NCBI RefSeq assembly: GCF_017916255.1
Contig: NZ_CP072827.1
Coordinates: 3,807,501 to 3,871,500 of the forward strand
Length of the DNA: 64,000 nucleotides
Direction of reading: 5' to 3'
Source of the DNA: Streptomyces mobaraensis NBRC 13819 = DSM 40847
GTDB lineage: Bacteria; Actinomycetota; Actinomycetes; Streptomycetales; Streptomycetaceae
The notes under the pieces are model-generated. The model made no database searches and was not told the DNA's origin. It worked only from the letters and a program-made list of their open reading frames with translations. Within the stretch, counting starts at the first letter, position 1; each line of letters opens with the position of its first letter. Below, in pieces: positions 1 through 8,440 of the stretch. The translations under genes and the position numbers were made by a program.

Positions 1-902
1 ATGGCGTTGGACGGCCGGACCTCGCGCTTGTGGTTGGCGGAGGCGCCGTAGGAGTACCAGACGTGCCCGCCGACGATCAGCATCGTCGCCGCGGCCACGG
101 CCTCGCCCTCGTGGATGGCGAAGTAGAGCCGCATGCGGTTGGGGTCCTCGGTGTTGAGGGCGGTCCACATGCGCTGGAAGTAACTCAGCGGGCGCGGGCG
201 GAACTTGTCGCGCTCCGCGGTGATCTCGTAGAGGTGCTGCCAGGTGGCCAGGTCCTCGTAGCCGCCCTGGACGACCTCGACGCCGGCCTTCTCGGCCTTC
301 TTGATGTTGCGGCGCCACAGCTGGTTGAAGCCCTTGTGGACGTCCTCCAGCGAGCGGTTCTCCAGCGGCACCTGGAAGACGTAGCGCGGCTGGACGTCGC
401 CGAAGCCGGCCCCGCCGTCCTCGCCCTGCTGCCAGCCCATGCGGCGCAGCTTGTCGGAGACCTCGAAGGCGCGCGGCTCGATGAACGTGGGCTCGACGTC
501 GCGCAGGCGCTTGGCGTCCGGGTCGGCGATGCCGGTCTTGATCGCGTTGGCGTCCCAGCGGCGGATGACGACGGGCGGGCCCATCTTCACCGAGAACGCG
601 CCCTGCTTCTTGAGGTGGGCCAGCATCGGCTGGAGCCAGTCCTCGAGGTTCGGGGCGTACCAGTTGATCACCGGGCCCTCGGGCAGGTAGGCCAGGTAGC
701 GCTTGATCTTGGGGAGCTGGCGGTAGAGCACCAGGCCCGCGCCGACCATCTGGCCGGTCTTGTCGAACCAGCCCAGGCTCTCCGAGCGCCACTCGGCCTT
801 GACGTCCGCCCAGGCCGGCACCTGCATGTGACTGGCAGCGCGCAGGCTCTGGATATATGCCAGATGCTGCTGTCGGCTGATGGTCCTCAGGGTCAGGCTC
901 AT
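1..902 (-). CDS. femX: FemAB-family lipid II aminoacyltransferase (FemX-like), 3' end outside window
   Basis: The minus-strand frame is open from an ATG at 902 to the window edge (about 300 codons; the C-terminus is missing). The start MSLTLRTISRQQHLAYIQS is preceded by AGGAG eight bases upstream. The protein has the look of the FemAB/FemX family, which uses glycyl-tRNA to add the first glycine of the peptidoglycan cross-bridge to lipid II at the membrane: a GNAT-like fold with WRRNIKKAEKAGVEV and, near the edge, FAIHEGEAVAAATMLIV and WYSYGASA. Its position upstream of rpsF is the usual one in Streptomyces. Family assignment is by recognition; substrate glycine is inferred from the LL-DAP/Gly bridge of the genus. 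Confidence 0.88.
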   Translation of the reverse strand, partial: MSLTLRTISRQQHLAYIQSLRAASHMQVPAWADVKAEWRSESLGWFDKTGQMVGAGLVLYRQLPKIKRYLAYLPEGPVINWYAPNLEDWLQPMLAHLKKQGAFSVKMGPPVVIRRWDANAIKTGIADPDAKRLRDVEPTFIEPRAFEVSDKLRRMGWQQGEDGGAGFGDVQPRYVFQVPLENRSLEDVHKGFNQLWRRNIKKAEKAGVEVVQGGYEDLATWQHLYEITAERDKFRPRPLSYFQRMWTALNTEDPNRMRLYFAIHEGEAVAAATMLIVGGHVWYSYGASANHKREVRPSNA

Positions 903-1003
903 GCGGGGCGCTCCTCGGCAGGTGTGTCCCCAGGGTCGGGGCTCCGGCTCTCGCGCCGAAGCCTACTGCGACCGGGGAGCGCCCCGTTTGGGCGTACGGT
1001 CCG

Positions 1004-1342
1004 TTATCCGATCACACCTCCGAAGAGGCCGCCGTGGGCCATGCCCAGGAAGAAGCCGATGGCGGACGCGCCCAGGCCGATGATCAGCAGGAAGCGCTCG
1101 CCCGTGGTGGCGGAGATGAACTGGCCCCACGCCCCGGTGAGGATCCCCACCAGGCCGCTCCAGGAGCTGAGCAGGTGGAGGTTGGACCAGGCGGAGGAGA
1201 CGATGGCCAGCAGGCCCAGGACGACCGTCGCCGCGACCAGGGTGTTCTCCCGTGGATGCGGCTTTCCGTCGCTGTTGAGCACCGTGTTGATGAACGAGCG
1301 GGGGTTCCTCGATGTGGGAGTCCGGCGGACTGCCTGTGTCAT
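1004..1342 (-). CDS. small conserved membrane protein of unknown function
   Basis: A 112-residue protein starting at the ATG at 1342, which has AGGAGGT seven bases upstream; a longer frame from 1387 lacks a ribosome site. The basic N-terminus (MTQAVRRTPTSRNPRSF) is followed by about three hydrophobic segments (roughly residues 33-52, 57-75 and 87-108), ending in a glycine-rich tail (GMAHGGLFGGVIG). It lies between femX and the ribosomal-protein operon, transcribed with femX. I recognise it only as a conserved streptomycete membrane protein; no function is assigned. Confidence 0.75.
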   Translation of the reverse strand: MTQAVRRTPTSRNPRSFINTVLNSDGKPHPRENTLVAATVVLGLLAIVSSAWSNLHLLSSWSGLVGILTGAWGQFISATTGERFLLIIGLGASAIGFFLGMAHGGLFGGVIG

Positions 1343-1645
1343 GGGTCTACCTCCTGAAGGCAGGCGGCGCGGTGTAGCGCCGGTCACACCCGGTGCGTCC
1401 AGAGTGAAGGGGCGGGCGGCCGGATTTCAACCGGACGCCGTGGTGCGGGTACTCTGGACGGTCTGCATCGGTATCTGCCCGGACCCGGCTTCCGTCCCGG
1501 GGGCGACCCAGGGACTTCCCGCTGATCGTCCGTGCGGTTGGCATCGGCCTCGGTGTCAGTGTCAGCCGATACCGTTGTTCACGCATCACGACCCTCCTGC
1601 CACGGATCGACCGTGGCCGCTGAGTCCAAAGGAGGTGGGTTCCAC
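1343..1645 (+). promoter_or_regulatory. rpsF leader region with hairpin
   Basis: This gene-free 303-bp stretch between the divergent small membrane protein and rpsF must hold both promoters. A perfect 7-bp hairpin (GCCACGG, loop ATCGA, CCGTGGC) lies at 1599-1617, 14 bases before the GGAGGT ribosome site of rpsF at 1631. In many bacteria the S6:S18 complex binds an rpsF leader structure; whether this hairpin is that element is inference. Confidence 0.4.
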
Positions 1646-1936
1646 ATGCGTCACTACGAGGTGATGGTCATCCTCGACCCCGATCTGGAGGAGCGCGCTG
1701 TCTCTCCCCTGATCGAGAACTTCCTCTCCGTCGTCCGTGAGGGCAACGGAAAGGTCGAGAAGGTCGACACCTGGGGCCGTCGTCGTCTCGCTTACGAGAT
1801 CAAGAAGAAGCCCGAGGGCATCTACTCGGTCATCGACCTGCAGGCCGAGCCTGCGGTCGTCAAGGAGCTCGACCGCCAGATGAACCTGAACGAGTCGGTC
1901 CTCCGGACCAAGGTCCTCCGTCCCGAGACCCACTGA
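1646..1936 (+). CDS. rpsF: 30S ribosomal protein bS6
   Basis: The 96-residue product [20 protein letters not shown]... is a full-length bS6, which pairs with bS18 on the platform of the small ribosomal subunit. The start is the ATG with GGAGGT at 1631; upstream in-frame codons have no ribosome site. It shows the family signatures YEVMVILDP near the N-terminus and [18 protein letters not shown] in the middle. It opens the rpsF-ssb-rpsR-rplI operon, an arrangement that couples an SSB gene to S6 and S18. Confidence 0.98.
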   Translation: MRHYEVMVILDPDLEERAVSPLIENFLSVVREGNGKVEKVDTWGRRRLAYEIKKKPEGIYSVIDLQAEPAVVKELDRQMNLNESVLRTKVLRPETH

Positions 1937-2017
1937 ACCCCTTCGGTTCAGAGGTAATCGGGCTGTATCGCAACGAGTAGCAAGCAGCCAGCAGCACACC
2001 CGCCGAGAGGTTCACCC

Positions 2018-2605
2018 ATGGCAGGCGAGACCGTCATCACGGTCGTCGGCAATCTCGTCGACGACCCCGAGCTGCGCTTCACCCCGTCCGGTGCGGCGGT
2101 CGCGAAGTTCCGCGTCGCGTCCACTCCCCGCACCTTCGACCGCCAGACCAACGAGTGGAAGGACGGCGAGAGCCTCTTCCTCACGTGCTCGGTGTGGCGG
2201 CAGGCGGCGGAGAACGTCGCCGAGTCGCTCCAGCGCGGCATGCGCGTCATCGTGCAGGGCCGGCTGAAGCAGCGGTCCTACGAGGACCGCGAGGGCGTCA
2301 AGCGCACGGTCTACGAGCTCGACGTCGAAGAGGTCGGCGCCAGCCTGAAGAACGCGACGGCGAAGGTCACCAAGACCACGGGTCGAGGCGGCCAGGGTGG
2401 TGGCTACGGCGGCGGCAACGGCGGTGGCCAGGGTGGCGGCGGCTGGGGCTCCGGTCCCAGCGGTCCGCAGGGCGGCGGGGCTCCCGCCGACGACCCCTGG
2501 GCGACCGGCGCTCCGTCCGGCGGCCAGCAGGGCGGCGGCGGAGGTGGCTGGGGCGGCGGCTCCGGCAACTCCGGCGGCGGCTACTCCGACGAACCGCCCT
2601 TCTAG
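2018..2605 (+). CDS. ssb: single-stranded DNA-binding protein
   Basis: A 195-residue SSB. Residues 1-110 form the OB fold ([64 protein letters not shown]). A glycine/glutamine/tryptophan-rich linker follows (about 118-188) and the acidic tip DEPPF ends the chain, the tail that recruits replication and repair partners. It lies 81 bases after rpsF. Its place between rpsF and rpsR marks it as the essential housekeeping SSB rather than the competence or sporulation paralogue. Confidence 0.97.
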   Translation: MAGETVITVVGNLVDDPELRFTPSGAAVAKFRVASTPRTFDRQTNEWKDGESLFLTCSVWRQAAENVAESLQRGMRVIVQGRLKQRSYEDREGVKRTVYELDVEEVGASLKNATAKVTKTTGRGGQGGGYGGGNGGGQGGGGWGSGPSGPQGGGAPADDPWATGAPSGGQQGGGGGGWGGGSGNSGGGYSDEPPF

Positions 2606-2705
2606 GCCCTCAGGGTCTGGAGCCAGGCCCTCCGGGGCCCGGGCCGCCCTCCGTGGCGGTCCGTGGGCGACAGCAAAAACTTCTTGATCACACTGGAGAG
2701 AGACA

Positions 2706-2942
2706 ATGGCTAAGCCGCCTCCGCGCAAGCCCAAGAAGAAGGTCTGCGCTTTCTGCAAGGACAAGACCGCTTACGTGGACTACAAGGACACGAACATGCT
2801 GCGGAAGTTCATTTCCGACCGCGGCAAGATCCGTGCCCGCCGCGTGACCGGCAACTGCACCCAGCACCAGCGTGACGTCGCCACGGCCGTGAAGAACAGC
2901 CGTGAGATGGCGCTGCTGCCCTACACCTCGTCCGCGCGATAA
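2706..2942 (+). CDS. rpsR: 30S ribosomal protein bS18, zinc-ligand variant
   Basis: A 78-residue bS18 ([20 protein letters not shown]...), partner of bS6 on the small subunit. It keeps a CxxC pair (CAFC) and a later CTQH, the ligands of the C+ (zinc-containing) form. Streptomycetes often carry a second, zinc-free S18 induced on zinc starvation, so this is probably the primary copy. The ATG follows GGAGAGAGACA. It is the third gene of the operon. Confidence 0.97.
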   Translation: MAKPPPRKPKKKVCAFCKDKTAYVDYKDTNMLRKFISDRGKIRARRVTGNCTQHQRDVATAVKNSREMALLPYTSSAR

Positions 2943-2960
2943 GGGAAGGGTGACCAAGTA

Positions 2961-3407
2961 ATGAAGATCATCCTCACCCACGAGGTCTCCGGCCTCGGCA
3001 CCGCCGGTGACGTCGTCGACGTCAAGGACGGCTACGCCCGCAACTACCTGGTCCCGCGCGGTTTCGCGATCCGCTGGACCAAGGGCGGCGAGAAGGACGT
3101 GGCGCAGATCCGCCGCGCCCGCAAGATCCGCGAGATCGCCACGATCGAGCAGGCCAACGAGGTCAAGGGTCAGCTGGAGGGTGTCAAGGTCCGCCTGGCC
3201 ACCCGTGCCGGCGAGGCCGGCCGCCTGTTCGGCTCCGTGACCCCCGCCGACATCGCTGCCGCGATCAAGGCTTCCGGTGGTCCCGAGGTCGACAAGCGCC
3301 GTGTCGAGGTGGGTTCGCCCATCAAGACCCTGGGTGCCCACCAGGTGTCCGTGCGTCTGCACGCCGACGTCGTCGCCAAGCTCGGCATCGAGGTCGTCGC
3401 CGCGTAA
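2961..3407 (+). CDS. rplI: 50S ribosomal protein bL9
   Basis: A 148-residue bL9 with the classic N-terminal RNA-binding domain ([36 protein letters not shown]), the long connecting helix (about residues 45-75) and a C-terminal domain ending [12 protein letters not shown]. It starts 18 bases after the rpsR stop and closes the operon. The terminator at 3440-3473 follows. Confidence 0.98.
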   Translation: MKIILTHEVSGLGTAGDVVDVKDGYARNYLVPRGFAIRWTKGGEKDVAQIRRARKIREIATIEQANEVKGQLEGVKVRLATRAGEAGRLFGSVTPADIAAAIKASGGPEVDKRRVEVGSPIKTLGAHQVSVRLHADVVAKLGIEVVAA

Positions 3408-3439
3408 GCGGAACGCCGCTCCCCAGTGGGGTGGTGTGA

Positions 3440-3473
3440 GGAAGGGCCGTACCCCTCGGGGTGCGGCCCTTCC
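3440..3473. terminator. bidirectional hairpin terminator between rplI and the MATE gene
   Basis: A perfect 10-bp stem (GGAAGGGCCG / CGGCCCTTCC), with a loop that itself contains ACCCC/GGGGT, lies between the convergent rplI and MATE exporter stop codons. It can serve both strands. Confidence 0.8.
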
Positions 3474-3494
3474 GGCGTTCGGGCGGCGGGGGCG

Positions 3495-4844
3495 TCAGGC
3501 CCGTACCGCACCGGTGACGAGCCAGCGGCCGGAGCGAATGCGCAGCCACAGCGTGACCATCCGTACCGCCATCATCAGCGCCATCGCCCACCACAGAGCC
3601 GTGAGCCCGCCGCCCAGCCGCGGGACGAGCAGCGCCACGGGCGCGAAGATCGCGAGGACCGCCAGCATCGCCCAGGCGAGGTACGGGCCGTCCCCGGCGC
3701 CCATCAGCACCCCGTCCAGGACGAAGACCACCCCGGCCACCGGCTGGCTGAGCGCGGCCACCAGGAGGGCGGGCAGCAGCGTCCGGCGGACGTCCGGGTC
3801 GGCGGTGAACAGCGGGGTGAACAGCGGCCGGGAGGCCACCACCAGGATGCCGAGCAGGACGCCCGTGCCGATCCCCCACCGCACCATCCGCCGGCAGGCG
3901 GCCCGGGCGCCGTCGGTGTCACCCGCGCCCAGGTACCGGCCGATGATCGACTGGCCGGCGATGGCGATGGCGTCGAGGGCGAAGGCCAGCAGGTTCCACA
4001 GGGAGAGCACGATCTGGTGGGCGGCCACCTGCCGGTCGCCCAGCCGGGCGGCGACCGCCGTGGCGATCAGCATGACGGCGCGCAGGGCCAGGGTGCGGAC
4101 GAGCAGCGGCACACCGGCCCGGGCGCAGGCCCGGATCCCCGCGGCGTCCGGGCGCAGCGACGCGCCGTGCCGCCGGGCGCCGCGGACCACGACGACGAGG
4201 TAGGCGGCGGCCATGCCGTTCTGCGCGACGACGGTCCCCCAGGCCGAGCCGGCGATGTCCCAGCCGGCGCCGTAGACGAAGACGAGGTTGAGCGCGGCGT
4301 TGGCGGCGAAGCCGGCGACGGCCACGTACAGCGGGGTGCGGGTGTTCTGCAGGCCGCGCAGGACGCCGGTGGCGGCGAGGACGGCGAGCATGGCGGGGAC
4401 GCCCAGGGCGCTGATCCGCAGGTAGGTGACGGCGTGCGGGGCGGCGTCGGCGGAGGCGCCGAAGGCGTCGACGAGGGCGGGGGCGCCGGGGAGGACGGCG
4501 AGGGCGATGACGGTGCCGAGCAGCAGGGCGAGCCAGATGCCGTCCATGCCCTGCCGGATGGCGGCCGGGAGGTCGCCGGCGCCGACGCGGCGGGCGACGG
4601 CCGCGGTGGTGGCGTAGGCGAGGAAGACGCAGACGCCGACGGCGGTGGTGAGGAGCGGGCCGGCGATGGCGAGCCCGGCGAGGCGGTCGGTGCCGAGGTG
4701 GCCCACGATGGCGGTGTCGGCCATGAGGAAGAGGGGTTCGGCGACGAGCGCGCCGAAGGCCGGCACGGCCAGGGCGAGTATCTCGCGGTCGTGTCGCCGG
4801 GCGGGGCGCGGTTCGCGCGCGAGGGCGTCGCTCATATGTGCCAT
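3495..4844 (-). CDS. MATE-family multidrug efflux transporter (DinF-like)
   Basis: A 449-residue integral membrane protein with about twelve hydrophobic segments and MATE features: LALAVPAFGALVAEPLFLMADTAIVGHLG at the N-terminus and the paired-domain repeat AALNLVFVYGAGWDIAGSAWGT. The family exports cationic drugs with Na+ or H+ antiport. The start at 4844 has GGAAG five bases upstream; an ATG three codons in is an alternative. The gene is convergent with rplI and divergent from dnaB, as in other streptomycetes. Substrate is unknown. Confidence 0.93.
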   Translation of the reverse strand: MAHMSDALAREPRPARRHDREILALAVPAFGALVAEPLFLMADTAIVGHLGTDRLAGLAIAGPLLTTAVGVCVFLAYATTAAVARRVGAGDLPAAIRQGMDGIWLALLLGTVIALAVLPGAPALVDAFGASADAAPHAVTYLRISALGVPAMLAVLAATGVLRGLQNTRTPLYVAVAGFAANAALNLVFVYGAGWDIAGSAWGTVVAQNGMAAAYLVVVVRGARRHGASLRPDAAGIRACARAGVPLLVRTLALRAVMLIATAVAARLGDRQVAAHQIVLSLWNLLAFALDAIAIAGQSIIGRYLGAGDTDGARAACRRMVRWGIGTGVLLGILVVASRPLFTPLFTADPDVRRTLLPALLVAALSQPVAGVVFVLDGVLMGAGDGPYLAWAMLAVLAIFAPVALLVPRLGGGLTALWWAMALMMAVRMVTLWLRIRSGRWLVTGAVRA

Positions 4845-5022
4845 TCAATCTTCCACAGGTAATGAGCGCAACTGACAGGTGTCTATTACCTTGGATGGCG
4901 GGGTGTGATCTTCTCTGCGCCGTTTGTCGCGATCCGGCCCCGGCGGGAAAACTTTTTCTCCTCAACAGCCGGTGGATGGGAAAAGCCCAGGTCAGGGGCG
5001 CTTGGGCGGAGTGGGTGTGGGG

Positions 5023-5111
5023 TTGTCCACAGCGGTTTCCCCCGGCTCGTGCACAGGATCGGGGGAGTTCTCCACAGGATGGGGCCGGTCGTCCACACCT
5101 CCTGTGGATAA
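5023..5111. promoter_or_regulatory. cluster of four DnaA-box-like 9-mers upstream of dnaB
   Basis: In the 495-bp gene-free region between the MATE gene and dnaB I see TTGTCCACA (5023-5031), TTCTCCACA (5068-5076), TCGTCCACA (5089-5097) and TGTGGATAA (5103-5111, inverse of the E. coli consensus TTATCCACA). The first is the form preferred by Streptomyces DnaA. The cluster is too small to be oriC and dnaA/dnaN are not in the window, so a DnaA-responsive dnaB promoter or a DnaA-titration site is the likely role. Confidence 0.6.
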
Positions 5112-5339
5112 CCAGATTGGCTGACGGTGCCCGCGGCCCTACCGTGGACCGGCGCCCGCCGTCCGTTCCCGTCCCGTCCCGCGCCTCCGGACCACCCCGT
5201 CCGGCTCCGCGCGGACCGTCGGAAACCGCGTCGAACCCGATGTGCCGGAACCGGAGTCGGGCGTCCTGTTTGTCGGTGCCGTGCCGTAAGAAAGAGGTGC
5301 ACGGCGAGGTCCGCGCCGCGGACGGGAGGAGGTGGCGGG

Positions 5340-6836
5340 GTGAGCGTCCACGAGCCCATGGACGGCCCGTGGGGCGATGAGGGGCCGGGCGACCGGCTGC
5401 CGTTCCCCCGCTCCCGCCGGAACGACGGAAAGGGCCGCGGCGAGCGGCGCGACGGGGACGAGGGCGGCGACTGGCAGGGCCCGCAGGGCTCCCAGGGCGG
5501 TCAGGGAAGCGGCTTCGAGCGCGTCCCGCCGCAGGACCTGGACGCCGAGCAGTCGGTGCTGGGCGGCATGCTGCTCTCCAAGGACGCCATCGCCGACGTC
5601 GTCGAGATCCTCAAGGGCCACGACTTCTACCGGCCCGCCCACGAGACCGTCTACCAGGCCATCCTCGACCTCTACGCGAAGGGCGAGCCGGCCGACCCGA
5701 TCACCGTCGCCGCCGAGCTCACCAAGCGCGGCGAGATCGGGCGCGTCGGCGGTGCGGCCTACCTGCACACCCTGGTCCAGACGGTCCCCACCGCCGCCAA
5801 CGCCGAGTACTACGCCGAGATCGTGCACGAGCGGGCGGTCCTGCGGCGGCTGGTCGAGGCGGGTACCCGCATCACCCAGATGGGTTATGCGGCCGACGGT
5901 GACGTGGACGACATCGTCAACAGCGCGCAGGCCGAGATCTACGCGGTCACCGAGCAGCGGACCAGCGAGGACTACCTGCCGCTGGGCGACATCATGGAGG
6001 GCGCGCTCGACGAGATCGAGGCCATCGGCTCGCGCAGCGGCCAGATGTCCGGCGTCCCCACCGGCTTCACCGATCTCGACGCGCTGACCAACGGCCTCCA
6101 CCCCGGCCAGATGATCGTCATCGCGGCCCGTCCCGCGATGGGCAAGTCCACGCTGGCGCTGGACTTCGCCCGCGCCTGCTCCATCAAGCACAACATGCCG
6201 AGCGTGATCTTCTCGCTCGAAATGGGGCGCAACGAGATCGCGATGCGACTGCTGTCCGCCGAGGCGCGGGTGGCCCTGCACCACATGCGCTCCGGCGCCA
6301 TGACGGACGAGGACTGGACGCGGCTCGCCCGCCGGATGCCGGACGTCTCCCAGGCCCCGCTCTTCATCGACGACTCGCCGAACCTGTCGATGATGGAGAT
6401 CCGGGCCAAGTGCCGCCGCCTGAAGCAGCGTCAGGACCTCAAACTGGTGATCATCGACTACCTCCAGCTGATGCAGTCCGGCGGCTCCCGGCGGGCCGAG
6501 AGCCGGCAGCAGGAGGTCTCGGACATGTCCCGTAACCTCAAGCTCCTCGCCAAGGAGCTGGAGCTCCCGGTGATCGCCCTGTCGCAGCTGAACCGTGGCC
6601 CCGAGCAGCGCACCGACAAGAAGCCGATGGTCTCCGACCTCCGTGAGTCCGGGTCCATCGAGCAGGACGCCGACATGGTCATCCTGCTGCACCGCGAGGA
6701 CGCCTACGAGAAGGAGTCCCCGCGCGCGGGCGAGGCCGACATCATCGTCGGCAAGCACCGAAACGGTCCGACGGCGACGATCACCGTGGCCTTCCAGGGC
6801 CATTACTCGCGGTTCGTGGACATGGCGCAGACCTGA
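5340..6836 (+). CDS. dnaB: replicative DNA helicase
   Basis: A 498-residue hexameric helicase that unwinds DNA at the fork. The GTG at 5340 is chosen because GGAGGAGG lies about seven bases upstream; an open frame continues back to 5127 but has no ribosome site and no DnaB similarity. The N-terminal collar domain begins near RVPPQDLDAEQSVLGGMLLS. The RecA-like domain has Walker A ARPAMGKST (about residue 262) and Walker B LVIIDYLQLM (about 369), followed by LSQLNRGPEQR and SDLRESGSIEQDAD. There is no intein, unlike some actinobacterial homologues. Confidence 0.97.
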   Translation: MSVHEPMDGPWGDEGPGDRLPFPRSRRNDGKGRGERRDGDEGGDWQGPQGSQGGQGSGFERVPPQDLDAEQSVLGGMLLSKDAIADVVEILKGHDFYRPAHETVYQAILDLYAKGEPADPITVAAELTKRGEIGRVGGAAYLHTLVQTVPTAANAEYYAEIVHERAVLRRLVEAGTRITQMGYAADGDVDDIVNSAQAEIYAVTEQRTSEDYLPLGDIMEGALDEIEAIGSRSGQMSGVPTGFTDLDALTNGLHPGQMIVIAARPAMGKSTLALDFARACSIKHNMPSVIFSLEMGRNEIAMRLLSAEARVALHHMRSGAMTDEDWTRLARRMPDVSQAPLFIDDSPNLSMMEIRAKCRRLKQRQDLKLVIIDYLQLMQSGGSRRAESRQQEVSDMSRNLKLLAKELELPVIALSQLNRGPEQRTDKKPMVSDLRESGSIEQDADMVILLHREDAYEKESPRAGEADIIVGKHRNGPTATITVAFQGHYSRFVDMAQT

Positions 6837-6934
6837 CGGGCGGCGCTGTAGGGTCTCGGATCCCGTGTCGGTCCCGCCCGTCGGCGGATCGCGTCCGGCC
6901 CGGGGTGGCGCCGCAGTGGAGGTGTCGGCAGCTG

Positions 6935-7111
6935 TTGACCGTCAACACGGGCGAACAGGTCCTGGGGCTGTTCGACGTCCTTCCCGACACCTTCGCCAAG
7001 ATCCCGGAGACCCTGGACACGGCGTCCAAGAAGGACGTCGTCAGCCGCATCGAGCGAGCGGTATCCGTGCGTGAGTGGAGGGAACGGACGGGTGCCGAAG
7101 CGGGTTTGTGA
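6935..7111 (+). CDS. possible small hypothetical protein or gene remnant
   Basis: After dnaB a short frame (58 codons from a TTG at 6935, GGAGG twelve bases upstream) has strong G/C bias at third positions and a plausible sequence (MTVNTGEQVLGLFDVLPDTF..., SVREWRERTGAEAGL). I do not recognise it. It may be a small gene or the 3' end of a decayed gene left where the accessory block begins. The rest of 6837-7119 shows nothing else. Confidence 0.3.
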   Translation: MTVNTGEQVLGLFDVLPDTFAKIPETLDTASKKDVVSRIERAVSVREWRERTGAEAGL

Positions 7112-7119
7112 TGCCCAGG

Positions 7120-8262
7120 TCACAGCGTCGGCGCGGTGAAGAAGGCGATCAGCTCCTGGGGTATGGGGTTGCGGCCGGCCACGGCGGCGGCCTCGGCGCC
7201 GCGCGGGAACAGGGCCCGCTCGTACGCGGCGAGGGCGGACTCGACGTCGTCGGGGTGCGCGGCGAGGGCCTTGCCGAGTTCGGCGCCGTCGACCATGGCC
7301 AGGTTGGCTCCTTCCCCGTTGGGGACGGAGAGGTGGGCGGCGTCGCCGAGCAGGGTCACTCCCGGCACCCGGTCCCAGCGGTGCGCGGCCGGGAGGTCGT
7401 ACAGGGGGCGCAGGACGGGGGTGGTGTCGGCGGCCGTGATCAGGGCGGTGAGTTCCGGTGCCCAGCCGGCGTATTCGGCGGCGAGGCGTGTGGTGGTCCC
7501 GGCGGGCACGGTGGTCCTGGTGGTCCCGGTGGAGCCGGTGGGTTGGGTGATGGCGAATCGGTTCCGCGGTCCGGGCGCGGTGATGTAGGCGCGGAGAGTC
7601 CCGCCCCTCTCCCGGTGGGCCACCAGCCATCTCCCGTTCCGGTCGGGGTCGAGCGCGACGAGCGTTCCGCCGCCGACCGCCTTCGCGGTCGCCGGGTGCC
7701 GGGTGTCCGCGTCATGCAGGCAGGTCTCGACGACGGACCGGCCGACGTACGCGGGGACGGCGTCCGAGACCAGCGCCCGGATGCGCGACCACGCGCCGTC
7801 CGCGCCGACCAGCAGGCTCGCGACGGCGGTGGTGCCGTCGGCGAAGGCCACCTCGTGGCGGCCCCCGGCCAGGGTGCGGACGCCGGTGGCCTTGCGGCCC
7901 CATCGGACGGTACCGGCGGGGAGCGCGTCGAGCAGGATCCGCCGCAGCTCACCGCGTTGCACCTCGGGGCTTCCGCCCGCGCCGTCGTCACCCCTCTCGA
8001 ACAGGACGGTCCCGTTCCGGTCGAGGAGTCGTATCGCTTGCCGGCCGGGCAGGACGATGCCGTGGAACTCGTCCGTCAGCCCGGCCGCTTCGAGGGCGAG
8101 TCGGCCGCTGTGGCCGTGGATGTCGAGCATCCCGCCCTGCGAACGCGCCGTGGGAGAGGGGTCCGCCTCGTGGACCGTGACCGGGATGCCGTGCAGGTGC
8201 AGGACACGGGCCAGGACGAGGCCACCGAGGCCGGCGCCGATGATCGTGACGGGGGTGCGCAT
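7120..8262 (-). CDS. FAD-dependent monooxygenase (TetX/PHBH-like)
   Basis: A 380-residue flavoprotein of the single-component aromatic hydroxylase family, which uses FAD and NAD(P)H to hydroxylate small molecules. The Rossmann dinucleotide motif VTIIGAGLGGLVLARVL is at residues 5-21, the DG motif is GADGAWSRIR, and the FAD-ribityl motif is LLGDAAHLSVPNGEGANLAMVDG near 285. The PNGEGANLA form is that of TetX-type proteins, which can inactivate tetracyclines, but most homologues have other unknown substrates. Its start lies 178 bases downstream of the stop of the oxidoreductase gene, same strand. Confidence 0.88.
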   Translation of the reverse strand: MRTPVTIIGAGLGGLVLARVLHLHGIPVTVHEADPSPTARSQGGMLDIHGHSGRLALEAAGLTDEFHGIVLPGRQAIRLLDRNGTVLFERGDDGAGGSPEVQRGELRRILLDALPAGTVRWGRKATGVRTLAGGRHEVAFADGTTAVASLLVGADGAWSRIRALVSDAVPAYVGRSVVETCLHDADTRHPATAKAVGGGTLVALDPDRNGRWLVAHRERGGTLRAYITAPGPRNRFAITQPTGSTGTTRTTVPAGTTTRLAAEYAGWAPELTALITAADTTPVLRPLYDLPAAHRWDRVPGVTLLGDAAHLSVPNGEGANLAMVDGAELGKALAAHPDDVESALAAYERALFPRGAEAAAVAGRNPIPQELIAFFTAPTL

Positions 8263-8440
8263 GGGGCTCCTCGGGGGGAGGGGGCGGTTGATCGGGGGTG
8301 GATCACCGGTCGTTCGGTCGTTCGGTCTTTCGGTTGGGGGCGGAAGTGGGGTGGTTCGTCCGGCCGTTCGGGCGCGCGGCGGGCGGCGAACGGCGGGCGG
8401 CGCGCGGCGGGCGGTAGGCGGTAGGTGGCAGACGGCGGGT

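Noticed and set aside
30..1664. 544-codon plus-strand frame over femX and the small membrane protein gene
   Set aside because: It is antisense to femX and the membrane protein, has no sense protein similarity, and runs into rpsF. High-GC DNA gives long antisense frames.
4845..5339. oriC
   Set aside because: Only four DnaA-type boxes in 90 bp, and dnaA and dnaN are not in the window. Streptomyces oriC has many more boxes.
7120..8262. tetracycline-resistance gene
   Set aside because: The protein is TetX-like only at family level; the substrate cannot be inferred from these motifs.
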